Positions 21,407-30,557 of a stretch of DNA of 64,000 bases are shown here, in pieces. Below the pieces are notes generated by a model. The model was not told the DNA's origin, searched no databases, and saw only the letters and a program-made list of their open reading frames with translations. The stretch spans positions 325,681 to 389,680 of the forward strand of contig NZ_JAINFK010000004.1 in the NCBI RefSeq assembly GCF_019966575.1. Direction: 5' to 3'. The DNA is from Oricola cellulosilytica. Lineage in GTDB: Bacteria > Pseudomonadota > Alphaproteobacteria > Rhizobiales > Rhizobiaceae. Position numbers and translations under genes: made by a program. The first letter of the stretch is position 1; every line of letters starts with the position of its first letter.

Positions 21407-23491
21407 ATGGTTAGCCTTTCCATCGATTTCGACCCTCTCGTTTCTTGGCTGGCGCTGGCCCTCGCCTGCGCGCCGGTGGCGGCCTTCGTTCTCTACGCTT
21501 TGTACGCCCGCACGAGGGGATCGGCGGTCCGTGCTGGCGCTGCCGTGGCGCTGGCGCTGGCCATTGCCAACCCGGTCGTAAACGAGGAGGAACGCGCGCC
21601 GCTGAAGACGATCGTCCCGCTGATCGTCGACAAGAGCCAGAGCCAGCGGCTTGGCGAAAGGACGGAAACGGCGCAAAGCGCCGTCGAAATATTGCGAGAC
21701 CGGCTGGCGCGTTTCCCCCAGTTCGAGGTCCGTGAAGTCGAGGCTGGCGCGTCCGTCAACGGTGGGTCTCAAACCGAAACCCGGCTCTTCGAGGCACTGG
21801 GTACGGCGATCCGCGATGTGCCGCCGTCACGTCTCGGTGGCGCGATCATGATCACGGACGGGCAGATTCACGATGTCCCCGCAGGAGAATCGGCGCTTCC
21901 GCCCAACATCCCGCTTCATGCCCTGATCACCGGCCGCGAAAATGAGTTCGACCGCAAGGTCGAATTCGTGCGGGCGCCCCGGTTTTCCATCGCCGGGCAG
22001 CCTGCCTCGCTTGCCTATCAGGTGACCGACTCCGACGGCGATGCCGCTGCCCGGCCGGTGTCCGTCCAGATTTTCCTGAACGGCGACCTCGTCAGGACAG
22101 ACGCAACCGTAACGGGGGCGGAAACCCCGCTGGAGTTACAGCTCGACCGCGCCGGAACCAACATCATCGAGTTAGCCGTGGGCGAACGTCCGGGCGAACT
22201 GACCACCGCCAACAATCGGGCGGTCGCTCAGATGGAGGGAATTCGCGAGAACCTGCGCGTGCTCCTCGTGTCCGGCGAGCCGCATTCGGGCGAGCGAACC
22301 TGGCGCAACCTGCTGAAATCCGACGCGTCGGTCGATCTGGTTCACTTTACGATTCTTCGTCCGCCGGAGAAACAGGACGGTACGCCGATCAACGAATTGT
22401 CGCTGATCGCCTTTCCGACCCGCGAATTGTTCGTCGAGAAGATCGAGGATTTCGACCTCATCATCTTCGACCGCTACCAGTACCGCAATGTCCTGCCGAC
22501 GCTTTATTACGACTATATCGCCCAGTATGTGCGCGGGGGCGGCGCCCTCCTTGTGGCGGCGGGACCGGAATATGCGGGCGAGAATTCGATAGCGCGCACG
22601 CCGCTGATAACGGCGCTTCCCGCAACGCCGACCGGCGGCGTGATCGAACAGGGCTACTATCCCCGCATTTCGCAGGAAGGCCAGCGCCACCCCGTCACTC
22701 GCGACCTTGAGGGCGGGCAGGCCGAGCCTCCCGCATGGGGCCGTTGGTTCCGCGCGATCAACGTCGAAAAGCCGGACGGGATTGTTGCCATGTACGGGCC
22801 TGCCGACGAGCCGCTGCTCGTGCTCAACCGCTTCGGCGAAGGGCGCGTCGGCATGCTTCTCTCGGACCATGGCTGGCTATGGGCGCGCGGCTTCGAGGGC
22901 GGTGGTCCCCATGTCGGTCTCTATCGGCGCATCGCCCACTGGCTGATGAAGGAGCCGGAACTCGAAGAGGAGGCGCTGACTGCGGTTGCCGACGGCCAAA
23001 CTCTGACCATCCGCCGCCAGACCATGGAGGAGGACGTCTCGGCAGTTTTGCTCAGATCGCCTTCGGGAGTTGAGACCGAGATCACTCTGGAAGACAATGG
23101 CAACGGCATTTTCCAGGCCCGGATCGAAGCCGATGAAGTCGGCCTTTACGAAATCGTTCATGGCGAGTTTTCGACGCTCGCCCACGCCGGGCCGGTCGAC
23201 GCCCCTGAATTCCGCTCGATGATCTCCGACACACGGATCATTGCGCCGGCCGCCGAGGCCGGCGGTGGCAGCGTGCGCCGTCTTCTCGACAGTTCCGGCG
23301 ACCTCACGGTCCCCGGCATTTTGCCCGTCCGCGCCAACACAGGCGCATCCGGGCGCGATTGGCTGGGTTTTCGCACCACCGGCGAGACAGAGCTCCTCGG
23401 CGTTACCCGCTATTCCCTGTTTTCGGGCTTCCTCGGCCTCGCCCTGCTGCTGCTCGCCCTCGGCGGCACCTGGTACCGCGAGGGGCGGTAG
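21407..23491 (+). CDS. Large membrane protein with glutamine-amidotransferase-like domain
   Basis: A 694-residue protein starting 3 bases after the DUF4159 gene. Two helices lie near the N-terminus (residues 10-30 and 40-55) and one at the C-terminus (GFLGLALLLLALGG). Between them is a VWA-like stretch with IVPLIVDKSQSQ and MITDGQIHD, then a class-I amidotransferase-like domain with RVLLVSGEPHSGERTW and YVRGGGALLVAAGPEY. No catalytic Cys stands out, so enzyme activity is doubtful. It completes the four-gene MoxR operon. Confidence 0.82.
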   Translation: MVSLSIDFDPLVSWLALALACAPVAAFVLYALYARTRGSAVRAGAAVALALAIANPVVNEEERAPLKTIVPLIVDKSQSQRLGERTETAQSAVEILRDRLARFPQFEVREVEAGASVNGGSQTETRLFEALGTAIRDVPPSRLGGAIMITDGQIHDVPAGESALPPNIPLHALITGRENEFDRKVEFVRAPRFSIAGQPASLAYQVTDSDGDAAARPVSVQIFLNGDLVRTDATVTGAETPLELQLDRAGTNIIELAVGERPGELTTANNRAVAQMEGIRENLRVLLVSGEPHSGERTWRNLLKSDASVDLVHFTILRPPEKQDGTPINELSLIAFPTRELFVEKIEDFDLIIFDRYQYRNVLPTLYYDYIAQYVRGGGALLVAAGPEYAGENSIARTPLITALPATPTGGVIEQGYYPRISQEGQRHPVTRDLEGGQAEPPAWGRWFRAINVEKPDGIVAMYGPADEPLLVLNRFGEGRVGMLLSDHGWLWARGFEGGGPHVGLYRRIAHWLMKEPELEEEALTAVADGQTLTIRRQTMEEDVSAVLLRSPSGVETEITLEDNGNGIFQARIEADEVGLYEIVHGEFSTLAHAGPVDAPEFRSMISDTRIIAPAAEAGGGSVRRLLDSSGDLTVPGILPVRANTGASGRDWLGFRTTGETELLGVTRYSLFSGFLGLALLLLALGGTWYREGR

Positions 23492-23630
23492 GGAAGCCAA
23501 CCAAAAGGCAGACCTTGACGGTCGAAATCTCTGACGAGACCGCAGTTAAAATCGAGCGGCGTTCGGAAAAGTCTCAAAATTCAGGCTGCTCGCAACGTCA
23601 TCTGAACGCAGCCTGCCATCCCATCGCCCC

Positions 23631-24140
23631 TCACCCGCTCCACCGCACCCTGCCGCACACCTTCTCCTCTACACCGGCATCGACTGCGCAGATCAGCAGC
23701 CGCGCCGGATCGACCGGGCCGGGCATCGCCACCCTGTCCCGCTCCACCGGCTCGAACCCGAACGGCTGATAATAGGGGCGGTCGCCGACGAGCAGGATGT
23801 AGGGCGCGCCGGCCTCGCGCGCGGCATCGACGGCGGTGTTCAGCAGGGCCTTGCCGATCCCCTTGCCCTTCAGCCGCTGCTGAACTGCGAGCGGCCCCAG
23901 CAGCAGGCCGCGACAGCCGCTCCCCGACGTCTCGATCCACGTCATCCGCACCGAGCCCAGCAATTCGGCGCTGTCGTTTCCCCCAACGGCGAGAAACGAC
24001 AGCGCCGGGTCGTGCGGCCCTTCCTCACGGACACGGAAAGCTGCACGCGAGAAACGGCCCGGGCCAAACACGTCGGCATGCAATTCTTCGATCGGGAGGC
24101 AGAACGCACCGGTTTCGGGGCGTATGGAAAAGGCGGTCAT
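23631..24140 (-). CDS. GNAT family N-acetyltransferase
   Basis: A 169-residue acetyltransferase similar to YhbS-type proteins. The acetyl-CoA loop is LAVQQRLKGKGIGKALL, and the C-terminal YYQPFGFEPVERDRVAMPGPVDPARLL is typical of that subgroup, cited by its key part PYYQPFGF. The ATG at 24140 is chosen because the family begins near IRPETGAF; the frame is open 34 codons further up. It converges with the MoxR operon, with 139 bases between that hold nothing obvious. Confidence 0.84.
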   Translation of the reverse strand: MTAFSIRPETGAFCLPIEELHADVFGPGRFSRAAFRVREEGPHDPALSFLAVGGNDSAELLGSVRMTWIETSGSGCRGLLLGPLAVQQRLKGKGIGKALLNTAVDAAREAGAPYILLVGDRPYYQPFGFEPVERDRVAMPGPVDPARLLICAVDAGVEEKVCGRVRWSG

Positions 24141-24383
24141 GGCGCACACGCAATTTGATGGAAAAGACAACAACGGATCCGGTGAGGAGGTCACCGCCAA
24201 GGTCATCGTCGCAGAAGGGTGGTCGCGCCAGTATCCATGCAAAGCCCCATAACACCGATATCACGCACGGTCTATGGCATCGGCGCGCCCGCCCACGCGT
24301 GAGTGACGCACTGTTCATCGCGCTTGCCTGTCCGCCTCGTCACGCATCCCTATATGGTATTGAAGAGATTACGGAGAACCGGA

Positions 24384-25427
24384 ATGGGCATGCTGATGGA
24401 CGGTGTCTGGCGCGACCGTTGGTACGATACGGATTCCACGGGCGGACGCTTCGTGCGGCAAGACACCTCGTTTCGCAACTGGATCACCGCGGACGGATCG
24501 CCAGGGCCATCCGGCCAAGGGGGGTTCGAGGCCGAGGCCGGCCGCTACCATCTTTACGTTTCCCTCGCCTGCCCCTGGGCGCATCGCACGCTGATCTTCC
24601 GCAAGCTGAAGAAGCTCGAGGACTTGATTTCGGTTTCCGTCGTCGATCATTTCATGGGCGCGGACGGCTGGACGTTCGACACCTCCGACGGCGGCACCGG
24701 GGACCGACTCTTCGGGTCGGCCTATCTTCGCGAAATCTACCTACGCGCCGATCCGCACTATACGGGCCGGGTCACGGTGCCGGTTCTGTGGGACCGGAAG
24801 CGCGGAACGATCGTTTCCAACGAATCGGCGGAGATCATCCGCATGTTCAACTCGGCTTTCGACGGCATCACCGGCGACGATCACGACTTCTATCCGGAAG
24901 ACCTTCGCGAGACGATCGACGAGCTGAACGCCTTCATCTATCCGAACGTCAACAACGGCGTCTATCGCGCCGGGTTTGCCACCACGCAGGATGCCTACGA
25001 GGAGGCGGCCGGGGACGTCTTCGCCGCGCTCGAGGCCCTTGAGGAACGCTTGGCGCGCCAGCCCTACCTCGCGGGCGACCGCCTGACGGAGGCGGACTGG
25101 CGGCTGTTTACCACCCTTGTCCGGTTCGACCCGGTCTATTTCAGTCACTTCAAGTGCAACCGCAAGCGTATTGCCGACTTCCCGAACCTGTCGAACTACA
25201 CGCGGGCACTGTACCAGATGCCGGGGGTCTCGGACACGGTGGACCTGCATCACATCAAGATGCACTATTACCGCAGCCACGAGAGCATCAACCCGACGCG
25301 GATCGTTCCTATCGGGCCGGACGTCGACTACACCGCGCCCCACGACCGGGACCGGCAATTCACCAATACGGATCGGGCGGCGCCAGACCGAGAGACTCGT
25401 CAATCCGGTTTCGCGACGATCGGGTGA
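24384..25427 (+). CDS. Glutathionyl-hydroquinone reductase (YqjG/PcpF type)
   Basis: An omega-like glutathione transferase of about 347 residues that reduces glutathionyl-hydroquinones. The catalytic Cys sits in LACPWAHRTLI, with SVVDHFMGADGWTF, TVPVLWDRKRGTIVSNES and the C-terminal HHIKMHYYRSHESINPTRIVP as family signatures. The start MGMLMDGVW follows CGGAGA. Its last 68 bases overlap the convergent Nudix gene at 25360, so the two genes share coding DNA for about 22 codons. Confidence 0.92.
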   Translation: MGMLMDGVWRDRWYDTDSTGGRFVRQDTSFRNWITADGSPGPSGQGGFEAEAGRYHLYVSLACPWAHRTLIFRKLKKLEDLISVSVVDHFMGADGWTFDTSDGGTGDRLFGSAYLREIYLRADPHYTGRVTVPVLWDRKRGTIVSNESAEIIRMFNSAFDGITGDDHDFYPEDLRETIDELNAFIYPNVNNGVYRAGFATTQDAYEEAAGDVFAALEALEERLARQPYLAGDRLTEADWRLFTTLVRFDPVYFSHFKCNRKRIADFPNLSNYTRALYQMPGVSDTVDLHHIKMHYYRSHESINPTRIVPIGPDVDYTAPHDRDRQFTNTDRAAPDRETRQSGFATIG

Positions 25428-25824
25428 TCTCCGGCGGCAGGCCGTCGACAGGAAAGAACTCCGCCTCGATAATCTCTAGGTCCCGCTGCTTCGGAGCGGT
25501 CTGCGTGACCTGATCGCACCGGAACACCACGACGTGGTCGCGCCGCGTGACCCTGTCGTTCAGGTGAACCGACACCAGCCTTGGCGGTGCGGCGAGGATC
25601 ACATTCGCCTCTTCGTGCAGTTCCTTTGCAAGCGTCTCCGTCACTGTGTGGCCGGTCTCGACGCCGCCGCCGGGAAGGTGCCAGCCCGGCACGTAGGTAT
25701 GGCGCACCAGCAGCACCCTGCCCTCGTCATCAAAGGCTAGCGCCCGCACGCCCAGGGTCATCGGCCGGCTCATCAGGAACCAGAAGTGTAAAAGGCGGAT
25801 TTTGAAGTCGGGGCGGTCGGGCAA
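25360..25824 (-). CDS. Nudix hydrolase with a non-canonical Nudix box
   Basis: A 154-residue protein. The N-terminal FWFLMSRPMTLGVRAL and VLLVRHTYVPGWHLPGGGVE identify a known MutT-like group. The Nudix box reads GGVETGHTVTETLAKELHEEA with N-V after it: His replaces the first Glu, Lys the Arg and Asn the last Gly, although the two catalytic Glu of the E-x-x-E-E core remain. The TTG start at 25824 keeps the conserved N-terminus; an ATG at 25773 is the alternative. It overlaps the end of the convergent transferase gene by 68 bases. Confidence 0.82.
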   Translation of the reverse strand: MPDRPDFKIRLLHFWFLMSRPMTLGVRALAFDDEGRVLLVRHTYVPGWHLPGGGVETGHTVTETLAKELHEEANVILAAPPRLVSVHLNDRVTRRDHVVVFRCDQVTQTAPKQRDLEIIEAEFFPVDGLPPEITRSSRNRIDESLGLAPPDPYW

Positions 25825-25894
25825 GGAGGAACCTTTCGACGTTTGTTCTCTTTCCAGAGGTTGTAATATCCACGCCCTTCCTTACGAAAGTGCC

Positions 25895-26803
25895 ATGGCG
25901 TTTCTGCTGGCTCACATTTCCGACATCCATCTCGGACCGCTGCCGGACGTGCGTTTCGTCGATCTCATGTCGAAGCGCATCACCGGCTACATAAACTGGA
26001 AGCGCAACCGCGCTTCCCACATGATCAGCTCGACGCTCGGCGAACTGGTCGACGCGATGCAGGCGCAAAAGCCCGACCATATCGCGGTCACCGGAGATCT
26101 CACCAATCTCGCGCTCGATGAAGAGATCGCGGGTGCCGCGCTCTGGCTCAAGAGCCTCGGACCGGCGGAAAACGTCAGTACGATACCCGGCAATCACGAT
26201 GCCTATGTGCGTGGTTCGCTGGCGAAATCGGTTGCCGCGTGGTCTGCGAACATGGCGGGCGACCGCGATGGAATTGTCCGCACGCGAAGCGGCTTTCCCT
26301 ACATCCGGCGGCGCGGCAACGTCGCGCTCATCGGTGTCAACAGCGCGGTCGCGACGGCGCCGTTCATGGCGTCCGGCATCTTCGGCAGCCGCCATGCTCG
26401 GGGCTTGCGGCAGGCGCTGGAGAAAACCGGAAAAGAAGGCCTGTTTCGCGTGATTCTGATCCATCATCCGCCCGTTCGCCGCGCCGCGACCCCGCAAAAG
26501 CGGCTCTATGGCATCGGCCTCTTCCAGAAGGTTGTGAGGGAATACGGGGCCGAACTGGTACTTCACGGGCACACACATTTGCCGCAGCGCCATGCCATAG
26601 GCGGCATCGACGGAGCCGAGGTACCGGTGATCGGCGTGCCCGCGGCCGGGCAGTCGCCGGGCGGGAAGAAACCCGCCGCGGCGTTCAATCTTTTCCGGAT
26701 CGGCGGCGCCGCCGGGCAGTGGACTTGCGATCTCGAAGAGCACTCGCTCACGGGAATGACGGGAGAAACGGCGATAACCGATCGCCGAAAACTGTCGGGC
26801 TAA
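25895..26803 (+). CDS. Metallophosphoesterase (calcineurin-like)
   Basis: A 302-residue phosphoesterase with all metal-binding blocks: ISDIHLGP near the start, VTGDLTN, PGNHDAY, LIHHPPV and LHGHTHLPQ. The substrate is unknown; cAMP-type or lipid pyrophosphate substrates are seen in the family. The ATG at 25895 is taken because the frame upstream has no family character. It overlaps the convergent stop of the hypothetical gene at 26800 by 4 bases. Confidence 0.9.
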   Translation: MAFLLAHISDIHLGPLPDVRFVDLMSKRITGYINWKRNRASHMISSTLGELVDAMQAQKPDHIAVTGDLTNLALDEEIAGAALWLKSLGPAENVSTIPGNHDAYVRGSLAKSVAAWSANMAGDRDGIVRTRSGFPYIRRRGNVALIGVNSAVATAPFMASGIFGSRHARGLRQALEKTGKEGLFRVILIHHPPVRRAATPQKRLYGIGLFQKVVREYGAELVLHGHTHLPQRHAIGGIDGAEVPVIGVPAAGQSPGGKKPAAAFNLFRIGGAAGQWTCDLEEHSLTGMTGETAITDRRKLSG

Positions 26804-27543
26804 AACAGATAGTCCCGGAACAGCCAGATCAGCGTGCCTCCCCCGGCAACAGCCCCGACGGCGATCCATCCCAGTCCGCCCAGCAATGAGCGCACAACAG
26901 AGCGTCGCGGGCGTGCGGGAGCGCGTTCGGCATCCGCCGCGCTCATCCGGATCAGGCCCGTCGACGAGGACTGCGTCACCCGGGTCCGGCTGAGTTCGCC
27001 GCCGGCGTCCGCTGTGCCCCGGGACGGAGCTCCGGCGGCGGGTTCCGCCGGCCCATCCCTTTCCGTTTTCCCGGGGAGGGAATTGTCGTCTATCCGCCCG
27101 CTCACTATCTCTCTCACGGAGACCGTTTCGCCTGCGAATGCCAGTTCCCGCTCGTGAATCCGTGAGGCGATATAGCCGGTCACCTTCTCCGCGGTCGCGC
27201 CCTTGTCGGTGGACTCGGAGAGCACGATGCGGCCCATCCGCGTATCGCGGATGAACCGGTATGTGCGTCGGTCCGGCCCCATCGCCACATGCGCGGTCGC
27301 GTCGATCCAGAATCGCGGCTGCAGCCCGCTGGAGATCGCAAAATCGAACCGGTCGTCCTCAACCGGCACTTCATCGATCACCGGCGCCAGTTCCTGTGCC
27401 AGCAATTCGAGACGCGTGCGGTCGGCCTCGCGCATCTCCACGACCACGTCCGACCGGTCGGCGGCGGCGATCTTCACCTGCCGCACCGCATCGACCAGCT
27501 TGCTGGCCGGGCGTTCGAAATTCCTGTCCTGTTCGAATGCCAC
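26800..27543 (-). CDS. Conserved hypothetical protein with C-terminal membrane anchor
   Basis: About 247 residues. Residues 1-150 look globular and include RFWIDATAHVAMGPDRRTYRFIRDTRMGR, here cited by WIDATAHVAMGPD. Then comes a disordered Gly/Pro/Ser region, and a C-terminal helix (LGWIAVGAVAGGGTLIWLF) likely anchors it in the inner membrane with the domain in the cytoplasm. The GTG at 27543 has AAGGAGA 8 bases upstream, better than the ATG at 27573. No named family is recognised. Confidence 0.7.
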   Translation of the reverse strand: MAFEQDRNFERPASKLVDAVRQVKIAAADRSDVVVEMREADRTRLELLAQELAPVIDEVPVEDDRFDFAISSGLQPRFWIDATAHVAMGPDRRTYRFIRDTRMGRIVLSESTDKGATAEKVTGYIASRIHERELAFAGETVSVREIVSGRIDDNSLPGKTERDGPAEPAAGAPSRGTADAGGELSRTRVTQSSSTGLIRMSAADAERAPARPRRSVVRSLLGGLGWIAVGAVAGGGTLIWLFRDYLF

Positions 27544-27652
27544 CGTATGCTCTCCTTGACGGGACATGTTCATGTTTTGTTAACAAGTCCGGGCCGGGTT
27601 AGCCACTCTTTTTCGGACCGGAGGGGTGCTCTCCACACGTCCGGTGGCGGCC

Positions 27653-28432
27653 CTATGCGCCCGCCTCGCCGATCGAGCGGCGGAAAGCGGCGACGACCTC
27701 GCCGGGCGCTTCCTCCAGCAGCATGTGCCCCGAGCCGACGATTTGGCGGACCCCGAAACGCTTCGGCAGCCCTTGTGACTGACGGACCGGAAGGATCGGA
27801 TCGTCGGCGCCCCAGACCACATTGACGGGACAGTCGATGGCTTCCAGTCCGGCTAGGTCGAGCACACCCTGTCCGCCGCCGCCGAAAAGCAACTTCGCCA
27901 GCTCCGCCAGGGTCTCCCCGAGGTTCGGGTCCGCACGCTGCTTCACCAGCGCACCGATGACCTGATCGGAAATGGCCGCGTCCTGTGCCGTCATCCTGCT
28001 AAGGGCACTGCGTACCTCCCCGGCGGATCGCGCTGCGGCGAAATCGAGCAGGACGTCCGTCGCCGCCTCCGGCCCGAAGCCGCCGGGTGCGAGCAGTGTC
28101 AGCGAGCGGACGCGCCCGGGAGACCGGCTTGCGATCAGACAGGCGACCGCTCCGCCCATCGAAAACCCGCCAAGGTGAAAATCATCGACCCCCATGCCGT
28201 CCAGCGCCCGCAGAATCGCTTCGGCTGCGGCCTTCGGATGGCGGGAGCCTGCGGCGTGCACGGACTTCCCGTGCCCCGGCAGATCGAACGCGATGGTGCG
28301 CCCGAGCGGCGTCAGCAGCGGGGCGATCCGGTCGAAATCACGGGACGACCCGCCGAATCCGTGCAGCAGCACGATCGGCGGACCCTGCCCGGTCCCCGCG
28401 CTTTGATGCGCGAGCGTTTCGCCGGAGTTCAT
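27653..28432 (-). CDS. Alpha/beta-fold hydrolase
   Basis: A 259-residue serine hydrolase. The oxyanion loop is LLHGFGGSSRDF, the nucleophile elbow GGFSMGGAVA, the acid lies in WGADDPILP and the His in GSGHMLLEEAP. It resembles the C-terminal catalytic domain of acetoin dehydrogenase E2-type proteins and related esterases. Two starts are possible: the ATG at 28432, used here, or a TTG at 28465 that overlaps the leuA stop as TTGA, the same coupling seen elsewhere in this window. Either way it is downstream of leuA on the same strand. Confidence 0.85.
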   Translation of the reverse strand: MNSGETLAHQSAGTGQGPPIVLLHGFGGSSRDFDRIAPLLTPLGRTIAFDLPGHGKSVHAAGSRHPKAAAEAILRALDGMGVDDFHLGGFSMGGAVACLIASRSPGRVRSLTLLAPGGFGPEAATDVLLDFAAARSAGEVRSALSRMTAQDAAISDQVIGALVKQRADPNLGETLAELAKLLFGGGGQGVLDLAGLEAIDCPVNVVWGADDPILPVRQSQGLPKRFGVRQIVGSGHMLLEEAPGEVVAAFRRSIGEAGA

Positions 28433-28461
28433 GTCAGGCGGACCGCCCGGCGAAATCCGGC

Positions 28462-30165
28462 TCAACCCGCCAGGCTGCGGTTGACCGCGGAGACGATCGC
28501 GCTGAGCGATGCGGCGACGATGTTCTTGTTGATCGCCGCGCCGAAAACATGCTCGCCGTCGACATCGATCTCCATGTAGCAGATCGCCGCCGCGTCGGAG
28601 CCGCGCTGCAGCGAATGTTCCGAATAGTCGACGACCGAGATACGCTTGCCCAGATATCGGGAAAGCGCCGCCAGGAAACCGTCGATCGGGCCGGTCCCGC
28701 GCCCCTCGATCGTGACCTGCTCGTTGCCATCCACCAGTTGAGCCTCGACGACCCTGCTGTCGGCGCTCCCCTCGACCGCGCTGCTCCTGTGGCTGACGAA
28801 GCGCAGCCTGCGCGAAGGCGGATCAACATAGGTCGAGACGAATTCCTTGTAGATCCGCTCCGACGACAACTCCCGGCCCTCGGTATCGGTGATACTCTGG
28901 ATCACGTTGCGGAATTCCACCTGCAGGTTTCGCGGCAGGTGCAGCCCGTGATCGGCCTCCAGGATGTAGGCGATGCCACCCTTGCCCGACTGCGAATTGA
29001 TCCGGATGATCGCCTCGTAGCTGCGCCCGACATCTTCCGGGTCGATCGGCAGATAAGGCACCTCCCACAACGGGGTCGCCTTTTCCTTGACCAGCTTCAT
29101 GCCCTTGTTGATCGCGTCCTGGTGCGAACCGGAAAACGCCGTGTAGACCAGTTCGCCGACATAGGGGTGGCGCTCGGGGATCGCGAGCTGGTTGCAATGC
29201 TCGTAGACGTCGCGCAGGCGGTTGATGTCGTGAATGTCCAGCTGCGGATCCAGCCCCTGGGTGAACATGTTCAGCGCCAACGTGACGATATCGACATTGC
29301 CGGTGCGCTCGCCATTGCCGAACAGCGTCCCTTCCACCCGGTCGCCGCCGGCCATCAGGGCGAGCTCGGTCGCCGCGACGCCGGTCCCCCGGTCGTTGTG
29401 CGGATGCAGCGAGATCAGCAGGTTCTCGCGATTGTCGAGGTTCCGGCACATCCACTCGATCTGGTCGGCGTAAACGTTCGGCGTACTCATCTCGACGGTC
29501 GCCGGCAGATTGACGATCAGCTTGTTGTCCGGCGTCGGCCGCACGATCTCGATCACCGCGTTGCAGATTTCCAGCGCCACCTCGAGCTCCGTTCCGGTGA
29601 AGCTTTCCGGCGAATATTCGAAGCGGTAATCGCCCCCGGCTTTGGCCGCCATGTCGGTGATCATCTTGGCCGCATCGGTCGCGATCTGCTTGATACCCGC
29701 GACATCCTTGCGGAAAACGACGCGCCGCTGCAATTCGCTGGTCGAATTGTAGAAATGCACAATCGGCCTGTGCGCACCTTCGAGGGACTCGAACGTACGG
29801 GTGATGAGTTCCGGGCGGCATTGCACCAGCACCTGCAGCGCCACGTCGTCGCCGACCTCGCCCTCCTCGATGCACCATCGGGCGAAATCGAAATCGGTCT
29901 GCGAGGCCGAGGGAAACCCGATCTCGATTTCCTTGAAGCCCATCTCCAGCAGCAGGCGGAACATCCGGGTCTTGCGCTCGTGGCCCATCGGGTCGATCAG
30001 AGCCTGGTTGCCGTCGCGCAGATCGACCGAGCACCAGACAGGCGCTGTCTCGATGGTTTTCGACGGCCAGGTGCGGTCAGGCAGGTCGACGGGCGGATAG
30101 GGCCGGTATTTCAGCGGTGCTTCCGGCATGGCGCCGGAGACGGCCGGTTTCGGGTGAACAGTCAT
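28462..30165 (-). CDS. leuA: 2-isopropylmalate synthase
   Basis: This is the first committed step of leucine synthesis, condensing acetyl-CoA with 2-ketoisovalerate. The 567-residue protein is the long (type 2) form. The catalytic motif is CSVDLRDGNQALIDPM, the metal-site HPHNDRGTG is present, and a C-terminal allosteric LeuA dimer domain begins near residue 440. The ATG at 30165 is used because homologues begin close to MTVHPKP; the frame is open 10 codons further. A Leu-rich leader frame lies 142 bases upstream. The hydrolase gene follows. Confidence 0.96.
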   Translation of the reverse strand: MTVHPKPAVSGAMPEAPLKYRPYPPVDLPDRTWPSKTIETAPVWCSVDLRDGNQALIDPMGHERKTRMFRLLLEMGFKEIEIGFPSASQTDFDFARWCIEEGEVGDDVALQVLVQCRPELITRTFESLEGAHRPIVHFYNSTSELQRRVVFRKDVAGIKQIATDAAKMITDMAAKAGGDYRFEYSPESFTGTELEVALEICNAVIEIVRPTPDNKLIVNLPATVEMSTPNVYADQIEWMCRNLDNRENLLISLHPHNDRGTGVAATELALMAGGDRVEGTLFGNGERTGNVDIVTLALNMFTQGLDPQLDIHDINRLRDVYEHCNQLAIPERHPYVGELVYTAFSGSHQDAINKGMKLVKEKATPLWEVPYLPIDPEDVGRSYEAIIRINSQSGKGGIAYILEADHGLHLPRNLQVEFRNVIQSITDTEGRELSSERIYKEFVSTYVDPPSRRLRFVSHRSSAVEGSADSRVVEAQLVDGNEQVTIEGRGTGPIDGFLAALSRYLGKRISVVDYSEHSLQRGSDAAAICYMEIDVDGEHVFGAAINKNIVAASLSAIVSAVNRSLAG

Positions 30166-30306
30166 GGCGGTTGTCTTTCTTCTCGTCTCCCGCAACGTTG
30201 CGCGTTATGAGCGCAAACCGCGCGGAACCTCATCGGTCATTCAATTGGGATTGTAAAGGTTACCGGAGGAGCTTGGCCGGACAGCCGAACGGCCGCCGGG
30301 CGCTCC
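30166..30306 (-). promoter_or_regulatory. leuA leader region with alternative hairpins (candidate attenuator)
   Basis: Two incompatible structures are visible on the minus strand. Hairpin A pairs 30314-30320 with 30295-30301 and holds the leader-peptide stop codon in its 12-base loop. Hairpin B pairs 30302-30306 with 30268-30272 and, inside, 30290-30294 with 30275-30279. Base pairing of B uses the loop of A. No clear T-run follows B, so the mechanism (termination, Rho or translation control) is open. Confidence 0.5.
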
Positions 30307-30414
30307 TCAAAGGGCCCGGCAGCCGCCGATAAGAAGGAGCGGAAGAAGCGCGTGCGCGTCCGGACCTGCCTGCAAGGCCGGTGCGGAACGGAAAATATCG
30401 CGCGAAACCATCAT
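30307..30414 (-). CDS. Candidate leucine leader peptide of leuA (35 aa)
   Basis: A 35-codon frame starting ATG ATG. It is Leu-rich near its end: the segment ALLPLLLIGGCRAL places five Leu codons within six positions (residues 23, 24, 26, 27 and 28), plus Leu 14 and 35. The first A lies 8 bases after the -10 element, so the mRNA would be leaderless, as described for the trpL leader of Sinorhizobium. The stop codon sits in the loop of a GC-rich hairpin. It lies directly before leuA on the same strand. The frame could be chance, but position, Leu content and structure agree. Confidence 0.6.
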   Translation of the reverse strand: MMVSRDIFRSAPALQAGPDAHALLPLLLIGGCRAL

Positions 30415-30421
30415 GCATCGA

Positions 30422-30451
30422 GAGATACAGGGAGGGTAAGGCAACGGTCAA
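30422..30451 (-). promoter_or_regulatory. Promoter of the leu leader / leuA
   Basis: On the minus strand TTGACC (30451-30446) and TATCTC (30427-30422) are 18 bases apart. The predicted transcription start falls at or near the A of the leader ATG at 30414. Confidence 0.6.
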
Positions 30452-30557
30452 GTGGGCGGGTAGAGCGAGCCGGCCGATCCGGGTTCCTGGGTCAGAGCAT
30501 TTGAGTACCGCTGACAGTTCGGGCATTCTTGCGGGTGTCGTGAGCGAAGGGGTAGCG

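Noticed and set aside
28087-30210. A 707-codon plus-strand frame opposite leuA
   Set aside because: It is Arg/Asp-rich with no domain, whereas the opposite strand encodes leuA with catalytic and allosteric motifs. Long antisense frames are expected in GC-rich DNA.
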